64,000 bases of DNA from Macrotis lagotis (GCF_037893015.1 NC_133666.1:563917468-563981467), one strand, 5' to 3'; shown: positions 21,950-33,689, counted from the stretch's first letter. Numbers and translations: made by a program. Notes: generated from the letters alone by a model not told the origin.

Positions 21950-24250
21950 GTTATTATGATTTTGTGAATTTCAGTTTCTTTTGATTTGACAGTATTCTTT
22001 AAGTTGATTTTGTGGTATTCATTGTGTTTAATGTTTTCTTGTTCTTACATACTTTGCTTCACATAACTTTCATATATGTTTTTATACTTTACTCATTTGT
22101 TTTCATCATCTCTTCAGTATTATTCCATGAATATTTATACCACACTTTTTAGCTCTTCTCCAAATGATAGATATTTATTTCATCTGCAGTTCTTTGCTTC
22201 TATAATAAAATACTGTTTTGAAAATTTTGGTGCATTTTGTCACTTGAGTATCTTGGAATATAAGCCAAGAAGTGTGATCTCACAAAGGGCATGGATATTT
22301 TGTTTATTTTCTTCAAATAATTTCAAATTGTTTTACAAAATGTTTGGGAAAATTCATAGCTCTGCCAAGAATGAATTAATGGGATTGCATTTCCAAACCC
22401 CTTCATCATTGACTACTTCCATCTTTTCTCATTTTTGTCAGTTTTTTTGTTGTAAAGTAATTTTAGTTGGAATTTATTTTATTAAGGTTTTGGAATATTC
22501 TCTTATTTGATTTTTAATAATTTGAAATTGTTTTGTTTTATTTAATTTTTATCTATATGCCTTAGAAATGAGACCTTTAGATTCAAGACATTGACAAAAA
22601 TTAAAAGATAAAAACCAATTTATAAAAATTTCTTAAAACAATCGCAAATTTCATGTAGCATTTTCCCCAAAATTGACCCTTTCCTTTCTTATCCTAGTAC
22701 CATTGTTTTGCATTCATTCATGCAACAACTTTTCAATTTTATGTAATTTAATTTATCATTGTTTATAATTAATTCTACCCTTGTTTTATTCAGAATTAAC
22801 ACCCGCTAAGCATGGCTATAAAACATAAATGATCTGCTTCTCTTCCAGTTTTTTAATTCTATTATCTTTAATATTCATGTTAAACGTTTATTCATTTTGA
22901 ATTTGTTATGGTATATGGTGAAAGATGTTGGTCTGGAAGGCAGCTAGGTGATACGGTGGATAGAGCACTGGCCCTGGAGTCAGGAGGACCTGAGTTCAAA
23001 TTCGACCCCAGACACTTAACCCTCACGGTGTGACCTTGGGCAAGTCACTTAATCTTATTGCCTTGCCAAAAAATAAAAAAATAAAAAGAAAGATGTCAGC
23101 CCAACATTAAATTCTGCCAGTTTGCTTTTCCAATTGTCCTAGAAATTTGAATTTAAAAGAAAATTCTTTTCTATGAAATTATGCTTTGCAATGTGCTGAA
23201 ATCATCGAGTTCAAGTATTTATTTCTAATTCTTCCTTGTCTTGTTTTTAATATTGATTTGTTTTCCTACTTTTAACCAACAAGAAGAAATTTTGATGATC
23301 CTGGGTTTAAAATTGTCTGTCAATATGTTTCATGTCTACAGTTTCACTATATCACTTGATATTCTAATTTTTTTTACAGAAAAATGAGTACCATTATTTT
23401 TTTTTTAGTTTTGTAAAGTATCTTCTTGATAGTTTTATTTGTATAACAAATCTGTAAGTGGATTTTTTGTATTATCATTTGGTCCAGCTAGCATTGAATG
23501 AACTTTGTTCTTCAGTTAGAGGGCATTTTGTAGTTAAAACTTTAGAGGTATTGAGTGAGCTTTGATATATTTACTTCCAGATATTGTTATTCATTTTGTA
23601 ATTATTTTAAACTGTACTTTATGCTATAGCTTCTTGGATTGTCTTTTTTATTGTTCTATAGAAACACTTAATTTTTGTGAGTTTATTTTTGTAGACTGCC
23701 ATTTTAATGCAGATATCTTCATTAGTTGCTTTGTTGAAACCTTAGGATTAATTACTTTCACATGATAAACATAAAGGCATAGTTTTCCTCTTCTTTGTCT
23801 ATCTTTGGTCTTTAATTTATTTCTCCTATTATTACTATTATGAACATTTCTAGAATTATGTCAGATAATGGTGGAGAAAGAGGATTTTCTTGCTTTATTC
23901 CTAAGGAAATTTTATGGTTCCATTGGATCTGATTGGATTTTAAAAAGTCTTTTTTATCATATTAATTAAAGATCTTTCTATGCCAATGTTTTTGATGGGT
24001 ATTTTTTTAGCCTTTCATTTTATAAATTTTTTTGCACATAGTGTTATAATCATGTAGTATTGGATTTTAAAGCTAAGATTATATCAATTATTTTCATGAT
24101 GTTGGATCTTGATGTAAGTCTAACTTAATCACAATGAATTTTAAAAATAAATTGCCATAGTTTTTTGATAGGACTTTATTTAAAAATCTTTAATAATATT
24201 GAATTATATTTCTATATAATGGTTCATCTCATTCTAACATATTCCTTCTA
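21950..24250 (-). mobile_element. Old L1 (ORF2 and 3' region), split by a SINE
   Basis: Read on the minus strand, the order is ORF2 sequence (around 24000 down to 22560) and then the 3' end (22500 to 21950). Tell-tale plus-strand words are cttctccaaatgatagatat, cagttctttgcttctataat, aattcatagctctgccaaga and gttatggtatatggtgaaag. Divergence is high, so 23100-24250 is assigned mainly by order and composition. The SINE at 22938-23087 interrupts it. Confidence 0.55.
22938..23087 (+). mobile_element. Short tRNA-derived marsupial SINE
   Basis: It starts gaaggcagctaggtgatacg, contains gagcactggccctggagtca and gagttcaaattcgacc, and ends in an A-rich tail. The 9-bp duplication gaaagatgt is at 22920-22928 and 23088-23096. 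About ten bases between the left copy and the SINE start are unexplained. Confidence 0.9.
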
Positions 24251-24530
24251 TGTAAATCTTGTCAATTATTAATAAACCTTTACCATGTTCAAGGAATTAC
24301 TCTAGTTAACTGGAATAAAAAGATCAAAATAGAAAAGTATCTGCTTGAGAAACTGGGGGGATGGAATGGATAATAATGTTCACTCAAATAAGTAAATGCA
24401 AAACAGTTTTTAAGGGGTGTGTGGAAAATACCAATAAATTAGAGGTAGAGGGAGAAGAATTGGGAAAAGAACATAGGTGTTGAACTAAACCTTGCAGTAA
24501 GGTAGGGATTGCAAGAGATAAAGGTGTTGT

Positions 24531-25668
24531 ATTCTACTTCTCATACTTTCTCATTTCTCCCTTCCATATATTCAATCTGCTGCCAAAGCATATTGTAACA
24601 TTTTTCCATATACACTCCATTTTTATCTCTGACATTGTCACCATTCTGGTGTAAGTCCTCATCATTTCACTCTTGAACTATTGAAGTACTTGATTGGTCT
24701 TCCTGCCACAAGTCTTCCATCACTTCAACCCATCCTTACAGCTATTTGAGTGGCTTTCCTAAAGTGGTGGTGCCAAATTCAAATAGAAATAGAGACCTCT
24801 AAAATGCTTATAAGGATCCCTGTGGTCACATGTTGACTTAGAAAAGTGTAAGTTTGTCTATTTCTTTTTTATTGTTATTGTAGAAATAGGTTAAAAAATC
24901 AGATAGGATTCTTTTTTTTTGGTTGTTTTTTTTAGCAAGGCAATGGGGTTAAGTGGCCCAAGGCCACACAGCTAGGTAATTATTAAGTGTCTGAGGCCAG
25001 ATTTGAACTCAAGTACTCCTGACTCCAGGGCTTGTGCTCTATCCGCTATGCCACCTAGCTTCTTCCCCCAGATAGGATTCTTAATCTGATTGTGGCTGAA
25101 ATCAAAAGTGTTGTATGTAACTTATGAGCAATGTTTGACATCTGTGTCCTAAAGCACGGATCTGACATTTAACCATTTCACCTCTCATACTCAATACACT
25201 CCAGCAACTCTCTATCATTTCCTTAGTCAAATATAAAAATCATCTGTATTTAAAGACCTTCAAACCTTTCCCCATCTCTCCATTTTCTAATCTTATTTCT
25301 TATTGCATTATTTAGCCCATAATTTAGTAACATGGGTTTTGGCTACTTCTCAAACAAGATAATCCATCTTCTAATAACTGAAATTTTGATTGCCTATCCA
25401 CCATGCATGAAAAGCTCTCTCATCTCATCTTTGGATCTTGGCTTCTTTCAAATCCCAGCTAAAATCCCAGCTTCTGCAAGAAGACTTTCCCAATCCCTTT
25501 TATTTCTAATGGTTTCCAATCTATCCTGCTTATGTTTTCTTGGTGATTTTCATACTATCTCCCCCATTAGACAGCGAATTCCTTTAAATCTTTTACTTTC
25601 ATTGTATCTCTAGTAATTAATATAGTACTTGGGAAATAGTAGGAAATTAATAAATGTTTATTGATTAA
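24531..25668 (+). mobile_element. L2 element split by a SINE
   Basis: L2 words include ttgattggtcttcctgccac, catttcacctctcatactca, ctcatctcatctttggatct, aatcccagctaaaatcccag and the end aaatagtaggaaattaataa, atgtttattgattaattaag. It interrupts an older repeat and is interrupted by the minus-strand SINE at 24914-25069. Confidence 0.75.
24914..25069 (-). mobile_element. Short tRNA-derived marsupial SINE
   Basis: Plus-strand view: T-rich start, gcaaggcaatggggttaagt, ccacacagctaggtaattat, tgctctatccgctatgccac. A perfect 13-bp duplication agataggattctt flanks it (24901-24913 and 25070-25082). Confidence 0.95.
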
Positions 25669-26160
25669 TTAAGAGGGAGAATATTCTAGACATAGGGACA
25701 AGCTTTGTCAATGTGTTGAGAGAAGGGATGGAATGTCCTGTAAGGAAGAGTAAGAAAATTAATTTGGCTAGAATATATGACTAAATGTGTAAAGATGGAA
25801 TGAATGTAAAATATGTTTAGAAAAGTAGACTGGAACTTTAACTAACAAAGGAGATTAAATTTTTTCCTAGAATTAATGGAGAGCCACTGAAGCTTCTTCA
25901 GCAGGGGAATGACAAAGGTAGACAAGTTTGTTTTAGGAAGATTATTTAGCAATAGTGTTTTGGAAAAAGTGTTTTGGAAAGAGGGATTTAAAGTAGGAAG
26001 AATAATTTGGAGGCTTTTAGTTGTTCCAAGAGCAATAATGACTTAAAGGTGTAAGAGGAGATAGATATGAGAGAAGTAGAATAGACAAGAATTTCCTAAT
26101 AATTAACTATAGGTATGTAGAAGAATCTAGGTTGACTTGAGGAAAAACTCATGTAGTATT

Positions 26161-26849
26161 TCCACAAATTTCATGAGGTAATTTCGAATGAATATCTGCT
26201 GTGAATTTATCTCCTCTAACACCAAAGACAATGCCATAAAAGTAACAAGGACTTTATAAATATTTATTGAATTGAAATGGATTGAAGTTTTCTCTGAACC
26301 CAGAGTTCAAATTATAATCTCAAGAAATGACAACTCATTCTGATATTTTGATAGATCTGTTATTACATTGATTTAGAATAACTACAAAAGGGAAAACTAA
26401 AATCATTATTACCTTCTCAAACTACATGTCCTTTAATTTTTTAAAAAAATTCATAGATGACATATGAAATTTGTTGGAAACCTTTATGGATGTATTTGAA
26501 TAAGACATGGATGGCCAATCATTATTCCTCATTCTTACCATATGACTGGTCTCCTTCTTTAGTCAAACATTTATGAAACATTTTTTGCCATCATTATAAT
26601 ACTTTTAAATTACATATGATGCTATTTATATGTTCCATAGTTTTCTGGGTAATCTATGATCTTAATTCTTCAGAGACTATGGATTTCCATGATTCACAGT
26701 CTTATAACATCACTAGAAAACTATTGATATATAATGAACTTGACCTTTTACATTTAGGGAGCAGCTTGGAATCCTTGAATTCCCAAATAACAACAGTGAA
26801 TATTTAAAATAGTGCTTTAATTTTTGCAATGCACCTTAAAAATATTGCT
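26161..26849. other. No recognisable feature
   Basis: AT-rich sequence. The plus-strand frame at 26616-26807 has no recognised domain. Confidence 0.45.
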
Positions 26850-27045
26850 TCAATTTATTCCCACAAAAATATTTGGCAAGTAGATGGTATTATTGTTTCT
26901 GTTTTATAATTGAGGAAATTAAGACAGAAGATAAATAACTTGTCCAGGATCCCAGAGCTAGTAAGTTTCTGAGGCTGAATTTGAATTTAGTTTTTTATGA
27001 GTCTAGGTCCAGTTCTTTATTTACTATACCAATTAGTTGCCTCTT
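26850..27045 (-). mobile_element. MIR/CORE-SINE relic
   Basis: Plus-strand words are gttttataattgaggaaatt, taacttgtccaggatcccag, agctagtaagtttctgaggc and taccaattagttgcc. Confidence 0.65.
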
Positions 27046-27689
27046 TACAATATAGTTTGGTTTCTTCTGTTGAAGAATTAGACAAATACTTTGTCTTTAT
27101 TGTTTGTATTCTTTATTCTATCATTACCAGGTTATTGAATTAAAATCTGCTTTTCACAGTCTTTGACACTGGTTTGAGAACATAAGACAACTGAGGATAG
27201 TACAGAATAGGATTAATATGGAACAAAGTCCAGTTTTGGCTGGAGTATGTCTAGGAGTAAACAAAGGAGTAAATGTTATACAGCAAGTTATACAGGTATA
27301 TTCTATTGCTCCAACTAGAGATAGCAAGTTTTCTTATGGAAATGGGTTTTTCTTCCCAGAGATCTTTGCAGCAATGTAGAGCTATAGAATTCCTGAAAAG
27401 AATCCAATTTCTACACTTCTTTCTATTCATCATGATCCATAATAATACTTGGTCCATCAAAAATAAAGAACATCTGGAGCTTGCCCGGAACCAAGCAGGT
27501 CATTTCCATGCTATCCACAAAGATCAAATAGATAATCAACTACCTGTAATTTGCTACATGGCATGTTATAATCCCATGATTTGAGAAAATCTACCATAAT
27601 TTCTGTAGCAATATCCATCAATAGTAAATGATCTTACTAACTCTTGTGGTTTAGGATTAGCATATTTCCTCCACAGAAAGTCTATTAAA
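27046..27689. other. No recognisable feature
   Basis: Non-repetitive by eye. The plus-strand frame at 27273-27584 (103 codons) has no domain, no intron context and no codon bias I can see; it is treated as chance. Confidence 0.4.
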
Positions 27690-27845
27690 ATAATTACAAT
27701 TCAGTTCAATTCAGCAAGCATTTATTAAGCATCTTTTGTGTGCCAGGGAATGTGTGAGGCACTAGAGATACAAAGATAAAATGCTTTGCCAAAAAGGAAA
27801 TTTCATTCTACTAAAGTGAAACTTGTACAAAGATAGCAAATATAA
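27690..27845 (+). repeat. Old unclassified repeat, 5' portion
   Basis: aattcagcaagcatttatta, tttgtgtgccagggaatgtg and gaggcactagagatacaaag are a well-preserved start of the family noted at 1366-1480. Confidence 0.55.
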
Positions 27846-27856
27846 AGTGAAAAGAA

Positions 27857-27982
27857 TTGGGGCATCAGCCCTTGAGTCAGGGGGACCTGAGTACAAATCT
27901 CACCTTTGACACTTAATACTTACTTAGCTGTGTAACCTTGGACAAGTCACTTAATCCCATTGCCTTGCAAAAACCAAAGAAG
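27857..27982 (+). mobile_element. Short tRNA-derived SINE with internal deletion
   Basis: ggggcatcagcccttgagtc shows that the A-box region was lost, joining the 5' ggggca directly to the ccctggagtcag region. The remainder (gacctgagtacaaatctcac, aaccttggacaagtcactta) is intact. No clean flanking duplication was found. Confidence 0.85.
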
Positions 27983-28110
27983 TGATACATCATTTGATCC
28001 TTTTAAGAGCTTTGTGAGGTAAACACTACTATCTTATTCTTTTTGTACATGATGAAATTGAGTCCCAGAGAGAGTAAATGATATGCCTATACTCAAGTCC
28101 TGAATGAAGT
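27983..28110 (-). mobile_element. MIR/CORE-SINE relic
   Basis: atcatttgatccttttaaga, gctttgtgaggtaaacacta and gaaattgagtcccagagaga follow the complement of the MIR core and tail. Confidence 0.55.
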
Positions 28111-29565
28111 TTCTGCTTATGTCTCTGTCAAGGTCCATTGTTGAGATTATTTGAGTTTTGGAAGAAGATATAGATGAGTCTTCATTATCGTGAGTCCTTT
28201 TCTATTTTTTTGTCTTTAAAGATTGTTTTTTTTTTCTTCTCATTGACTTTGTTTCTTATAGTACTCATCACAAGCATGTCCTGGATCTTAGATGGAACAT
28301 TTTCACTGATCTTATTGAGTATTGCTGAAATGCAGTGAAACCCCTATAAGAATAGAAGTAATAATCAGATCAGACCAGTTTCAGGACTTCAATGGAATCT
28401 TCCCCAAATCAAAACAGCATGCTCCTAATGTGATAATGTGCAGTTATAAACAAAGCTCTGTGGCTCATGCCATGGAGAACTTTTGCAAAGGACTGCCAAT
28501 AATTTTATTGCCATAAAAATGGAAGAGTTGATTAGCGGGTTACTTAAAACTGTAATCTTATCCTTTAGGGGATTTCTTTAAATCCAATTAAGAAAGTGTT
28601 TGGGGTAGGGGGTTTGTGAAATAATTTTCTCCCAATATTTATTTTAACAGAATTTACTTAAATATTTGGTATGGGGAAATAGTTTAAAGTGAGTGCTTTT
28701 GGCACTTTTAGAGTATCTGGCATTTTCCCAATGGGATCATGTTTCCCTTGATGCCAATTTGTCACTGATGCAACATCCATCTTGAGCTATGCATCTGCTT
28801 TTGGAGTACCACAGGACAATTGACTTTCATTATCTGACCAGTTAGAAATAGGACCAACTAAGATTCCCTGGTGGTGGCTGATGATTGCAGGTGAATGAGT
28901 TTGAGAATTTGGAAATGTTTTCTTAGATTTCTATTTATTTCAAAACCCAATCAGAAAAAGATCAATATGCTTTTTCTGTAACTCTATCCCATCTCACATT
29001 TTCATTTCCCCTGGAAGTTGAGAAAACATTAACAAGTTGGGATTCTATCTCATGGGGCATTTTTTTTATTGTGAGAGCAAGGGCTAACAGTCTGAATACT
29101 GAAATGCTATTTACAAAATAGTCAAAAAAAGAATTAGGGTTTGGATTCCTCTAACAGGGATTTATAGAAAGACTGGACAAGAATACCATAGATTGAGAAG
29201 AGTAGAAGATTTCATGTATACATGAGTAGGGTATATCTATCAACATAGATCAATAGAAAAAAGTATGTATATATGCATACAAATACATACATATATTCAA
29301 ATGTTTGCAAACATAGAAAGATATATATTTAGATAGACACTGTATATTCTTTACTAGGCACTGTAGCACTCCTTTATAATGATTTTAGTGCTCATTGGAG
29401 CTTAGAAAAGTTAGACAAAACATTTAATACTGAAATCACAGACTTTTTTCTTACTCAGGGGAAAGCTACATGTTTACTTGAAACACTGAATGGTAGGAAC
29501 ATTTTGAAGAGTCATACTATAAAAGGGAGTGCTATTAGGAGCACACCCACCCTCCAAAATAGGAC
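28111..29565. other. Mostly single-copy sequence
   Basis: No named repeat is seen. 28640-28930 is higher in complexity and GC than its surroundings and could be conserved noncoding sequence. 29220-29345 is rich in tacata/tatata words. Confidence 0.35.
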
Positions 29566-29588
29566 AGTATATATATATATATATATAT
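29566..29588. repeat. (AT)n microsatellite
   Basis: About 10 AT units. Confidence 0.97.
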
Positions 29589-29783
29589 CTCAAAATATGA
29601 GGGTGACACTTGTATCCCAAAGCATAGTTAACCAGCCAACATTTAGTATCAAGGAGATTTTATCTCATTTCCATAGCATGTGGTTATTTCATTCATCTAG
29701 ATCACAAAAGATTTTCTAATTCAAAATTGGGAGTAGGTGTAGGCATGAGGAAGATAAATGTACCTCTGGGAGGTATCATGAAA

Positions 29784-29960
29784 GAGTGGAAACAATACTG
29801 TCATTGAAATCAGAGGACCCTGACTCAAATTCCATCTCTAATGTTACTCCCTGTGTGACTCTGAGAAAGTTCCTTAACCTCCATGGTTTCTGATTTCTTC
29901 ATCTTTAAAATGAGCATGTTAAACTAGATGGCTCTACATCTTTGATTTATGATCCCAGGA
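29784..29960 (+). mobile_element. MIR element
   Basis: tgaaatcagaggaccctgac, tgtgtgactctgagaaagtt, tcatctttaaaatgagcatg and ttaaactagatggctctaca follow the MIR consensus nearly to its end. Confidence 0.75.
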
Positions 29961-29964
29961 AAAT

Positions 29965-30010
<46 letters not shown>
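29965..30010. repeat. (ATG)n microsatellite
   Basis: About 15 units between a MIR and a minus-strand SINE. Confidence 0.98.
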
Positions 30011-30013
<3 letters not shown>

Positions 30014-30248
30014 CCAATCATTTTTTCAGTTGTGTCTGACTGTTCTTGATGTTATTTGGAGTTTTTCTTGGCAAAGATAATAGAGTGGATTGCCATTTCT
30101 TTCTCCAGCTCATTTTACTGATGAAGACTCTGAGGTAAACAGGATTAAATGATTAGTCTAGCAACATAAGGATAGTGTCTAAGGTCAGATTCGGACTCAT
30201 GAAAGATAGATCTTCCTGATTCCAAGCTCAGCACCACCTAGTTGCCCC
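30011..30248 (-). mobile_element. Long marsupial CORE-SINE
   Basis: Plus-strand view: ttcagttgtgtctgactgtt, tttttcttggcaaagataat, ttctccagctcattttactg, aggtcagattcggactcatg, ccacctagttgcccc. Confidence 0.85.
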
Positions 30249-30869
30249 TCCCATGAAACTGAATACTCCTAAAATCAGAACAGCAAAGCACAGGGAACGG
30301 ATATTACCAGGGATGTTTCCTGAAACTTAGGAACATGATCTTTAGGGCACGATAAGGTGGAGGCAGGCATGCATTATTGCCTTACAAGAGGCTGTCCTTT
30401 GAACTTCTTGTTCTTACTTCCCTTCCCAGATCTAAAGGATGAGACTGCTTGGGACATAGTCACTGTGAGTATCAGGGCAATTCAGGGATACATAAGAACA
30501 TCAGAAGTTTTAGAAATAGGAACAGAAGATTATTTAACTATATCTTATTAGTCTCTGATTTCTCACATCACCAGCAGGAAAGTGACAATTAATGAACATG
30601 AATGGGAGATAGACATCTCTGACATGTTTCAGGGTTCTTGATCATTATTTATATCATGAACCTTTGACAATATGAAATCCATGGATTTCTTCTTGGAAGA
30701 GTATTTACAATATTTAGTTAATTTTTAAATATTAACATACTTTGTTAATATTTAAATAGGTAAATATTTTAAAGGTTAGTTGAATATTAAAAAACAAACT
30801 GAAAATTCTTAGATATATCCATTTAAGATAGGGTAAAAGGTTTTAAGAATCTCTTGCTTTAGAAAGACA
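30249..30869. other. No recognisable feature
   Basis: AT-rich sequence with several ttaaatattaa words at 30719-30800. No coding signal is seen. Confidence 0.45.
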
Positions 30870-31095
30870 TCATGATATGGTAGGTATAGTACTAAACATG
30901 GAGACAGATAATTACTAACTCTGTGATCCTTAATTCAGTTAACTTTACTGAGTCTTAGTTTCCTCATCTGTAAAAAATAGAGTAATGTAATTACTTCACA
31001 GTATGTTGAAGATCAAAGTTAATAGATAGAAAGTAGTAAAATCTTAAAATACTAATACAAATGTAAGCTATCACTGTTATGATGATGATTGTTAT
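30870..31095 (+). mobile_element. CORE-SINE with tail
   Basis: atcatgatatggtaggtata, taattactaactctgtgatc, tgagtcttagtttcctcatc and a tail with aaatgtaagctatcactgtt. Confidence 0.7.
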
Positions 31096-31214
31096 GAAAG
31101 ATCCTAGTAGCATAAAAGAATGACAGGAGAGGGAGTTGAGGTCATGAGTAGAATACAGATCACCCTATCATTAGACAATTTAGGCTTCCAAACTAGAGTT
31201 TTTATCATTTATAT

Positions 31215-31415
31215 ATCATTGCAAAGCATTTTACAAATATCTCATTTTACACTTAAAACTCTAAGAGAGAGGTACTACAATAATTCCCTTTTTACAGACA
31301 ATGAAATTGAGTCAGACAAAAGGTAAGTGACTTGTCTGGGGTAATACAACCAACATGTATTCAGGGTTCCACTTGAATTCCTATCTTATTGACTCCCTGT
31401 TCAGTGCTCTTTGAA
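31215..31415 (-). mobile_element. MIR/CORE-SINE relic
   Basis: aagcattttacaaatatctc, tttttacagacaatgaaatt, gtaagtgacttgtctggggt and tattgactccctgttcagtg are the complement of the MIR order. Confidence 0.65.
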
Positions 31416-31439
31416 CTCTTTCATGGATTACATTAAGGA

Positions 31440-31870
31440 AGGATTACATTCCAGGCCAGTGAGATGGCCAGTTCAAGGTTTGAAGAGGAGAGAGATGAAG
31501 AGTCATGAAATAGGAACCTTGAAATGGCTGGTTTAACCACAATATAGAGTATGGAAGGGGGAATAATCTACAATAAGGCTAGAAAAAATAGGTTGAGATT
31601 GGGAAAGGTTTTAAAAGCTAAACAGAGTGTTTTGCTTTTTCCTCAGGGCAACAGGAAGTCAATGGAGTTGATTGAGTAAGGGAATCATATCTTCAGAACT
31701 TCACTTAAGAAAGTCATTTTGGCAGCTATGTGGAGGATGGCCTGAAGTGGGGTGAGACTGGACATGAGGGGTCCCCTTAGGACACCATTGTAATAATCTA
31801 GGTGAGATGTGATGAGGGCCTGAGGTAAAGTAGCACTAACTGTGGGAACAGAGAAATAGAGTAAGATAAT
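31440..31870 (+). repeat. Old unclassified repeat, 3' portion
   Basis: tttggcagctatgtggagga, gtaataatctaggtgagatg and tgatgagggcctgaggtaaa are the best-preserved words of this family in the window. This copy serves as the reference for the split copy at 24290-26160. Confidence 0.6.
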
Positions 31871-31960
31871 AAAGATGTTATAGATAGCAAAGTTTGGTCA
31901 TTACAGTCTTACACCATTCAGTCTTGCTTAGTTTGTTGTTTTCTCTATTTACACTAATGA

Positions 31961-31962
<2 letters not shown>

Positions 31963-32019
<57 letters not shown>
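31963..32019. repeat. (AT)n microsatellite
   Basis: About 28 uninterrupted AT units. Confidence 0.99.
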
Positions 32020-32020
<1 letters not shown>

Positions 32021-32039
32021 CTTTTCTAGTTCTGTTTAA

Positions 32040-32310
32040 TTTATTGGATCATAGCTATAGAGTTGGAAGAGATCTTTATTAAAATTATTTATTTATTTTG
32101 AATTTTACTATTTCCCTCCTAATCTTGCTTCCCTCCCCCAATGGAAGAGATTTTTTAAGGGATTGAGTCCACTCTCATCTTGCTTTTATGAAAAACGAGC
32201 CCTGGAGAAGTTAAGTAACTTACTCAGCGTAATACAATTAGTAATTATCTAATGTGGAATTCAAACAGTCTTCCTGATTCCAAGTTCATTTTCCTGCAGA
32301 TCATAAAAAT
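32040..32310 (-). mobile_element. Old CORE-SINE/MIR-type relic split by a tiny L1 insertion
   Basis: The left part ends tatagagttggaagagat. The right part resumes tggaagagattttttaaggg and continues agttaagtaacttactcagc and cagtcttcctgattccaagt. The 68 bp between are an L1 3' terminus. Confidence 0.6.
32074..32141 (-). mobile_element. 68-bp 5'-truncated L1 insertion
   Basis: On the minus strand it reads ggggagggaagcaagattag ... ttcaaaataaataaataat, the extreme 3' end of the same L1 subfamily as 4240-4430. A perfect 10-bp duplication tggaagagat (32064-32073 and 32142-32151) brackets it. Confidence 0.8.
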
Positions 32311-32589
32311 CTTTCTATGATTCTCTGTATTCTTCATATTAACTATTTTCTATAGCACAATGATGTTCATGTATATACACTGATTTTTTTTGCTAGCAGT
32401 TTCAGACCTCAGAGCCCCTATTTTGACTCTTCTGACTCTGTTTATAACAGAGAACCCACAATCATTTCCCCTCCTTACCTATGAATACTTTATCTCTATA
32501 CTTGGAGTTTCAAATGTATTGTTTCTCCTTCCCTGTAATTAAGATATTTTAAATGTCTAATTGGACTGGTATCAGACAAGGAAAAGCAG

Positions 32590-32770
32590 TCTCAGAGTCA
32601 GATAGTTCATGGACTATGTGAATCTGAGCAAATTAATCTCCTTAAATCTAGCCTCTGATCCTTACCACCTGTGTGACCTTGGGCAAATGACTTAACATCC
32701 CTAGACCTCTCTATGAAATAAGGGGATTGGATTAGTGATGCTCACTCTACTGCATCCTAAAACTTCATTT
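32590..32770 (+). mobile_element. MIR-type elements
   Basis: ctatgtgaatctgagcaaat and then ctagcctctgatccttacca, ctgtgtgaccttgggcaaat, taaggggattggattagtga. The core is present twice in part, so two overlapping SINEs or a duplication may be involved. Confidence 0.6.
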
Positions 32771-33114
32771 AGTTTACGTTTCATATACTCTACAAAATTT
32801 TAGTTCTTATCTTAATTTGTTTGGTATACATTCTGTAGATGAAACTAAAACTAATAATACAAGGACACTTTGTCTAGAGGAGAAACAGGATGCACAGACA
32901 GAAATTTGATATTGATACATACAAATGAAGCAAGTATTGTATTGAGAATTAGCAATGTATGAACCATATACTTTCTAATAGTTATGATTTACTTGATTAT
33001 GGATATGATTTAGAACCACCTCATGGTTACCCTTGTGCATTTTCTTCTCCTTCCAGATCTCCCATACATCCGGATAATGGCTTTTTATTTTCCTGTTCCC
33101 ACCTAAGCTTTTCT
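32771..33114. other. No recognisable feature
   Basis: Single-copy-looking sequence. The plus-strand frame at 32959-33198 runs into the adjoining SINE and is not taken as a gene. Confidence 0.45.
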
Positions 33115-33126
33115 GTAGATATATCT

Positions 33127-33277
33127 ATTTTTTTAGGTTTTTGCAAGGCAATGGGGTTATGTAACTTGCCTAAGGCTACACAGCTAGGTAATTATTAATT
33201 GTCTGAGGTCAGATTTGAACTCAGGCCCTCCTGACTCCAGGGCTGGTGCTCTATCCACTCTGTCACTTAGCTGCCCC
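33127..33277 (-). mobile_element. Short tRNA-derived marsupial SINE
   Basis: Plus-strand view: ggtttttgcaaggcaatggg, cacagctaggtaattattaa, cctcctgactccagggctgg, tcacttagctgcccc. The flanks are tagatatatct (33116-33126) and tagatatgtct (33278-33288), differing at one base. Confidence 0.9.
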
Positions 33278-33302
33278 TAGATATGTCTTTTAAAAAAACT
33301 AT

Positions 33303-33454
33303 ATATATATATATATTTTAAGGCTGTAGGGTTAAGTGACTCGCTGAAGGTCACACAGCTAGGCAATTATTAAATGTCTAAGGCTGGACTTGAACTCAGG
33401 TCCTCCTGACTCCAGGACCTGCCATTCTATTCACTGAGCCACCTAGCTGCCCTC
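33303..33454 (-). mobile_element. Short tRNA-derived marsupial SINE, adjacent copy
   Basis: Same orientation as its neighbour. It is more diverged at its 3' end, where (TA)n has replaced the poly(A). Words are aaggtcacacagctaggcaa, tcaggtcctcctgactccag, ctgagccacctagctgcc. The right flank cgatatgtcttctttta (33454-33470) repeats the site seen before it (gatatgtct at 33280-33288). Confidence 0.9.
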
Positions 33455-33689
33455 GATATGTCTTCTTTTAAATATAGTGCTGTCAGGGTGTCTGAGTGTC
33501 TCCTTTTCATATCCTTGGGGAAAAATAAAATATAAGAGATAGTAAAATTACATAATAAGATAACTTTTTTAAAATTAAAGGTAATAGTCTTTGGTCTTTG
33601 TTTAAACTCCATGAATCTTTCTTTGGATATAGATAGTATTCTCCAGCATGGTAACCCAAAAATTTTTCCTGATTGTTGCACTGATGAAA

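Larger units (their letters stand above)
24290..26160 (+). repeat. Old unclassified repeat split by an L2
   Basis: The left half (24290-24530) ends gggattgcaagagataaaggtgttg. The right half (from 25669) begins gggagaatattctagacata and continues agtaagaaaattaatttggc, agaattaatggagagccact and tcttcagcaggggaatgaca. Other copies show these halves are adjacent in the intact repeat (for example 31440-31870 and 54400-55480). The 1.14 kb between them is an L2. Confidence 0.6.
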
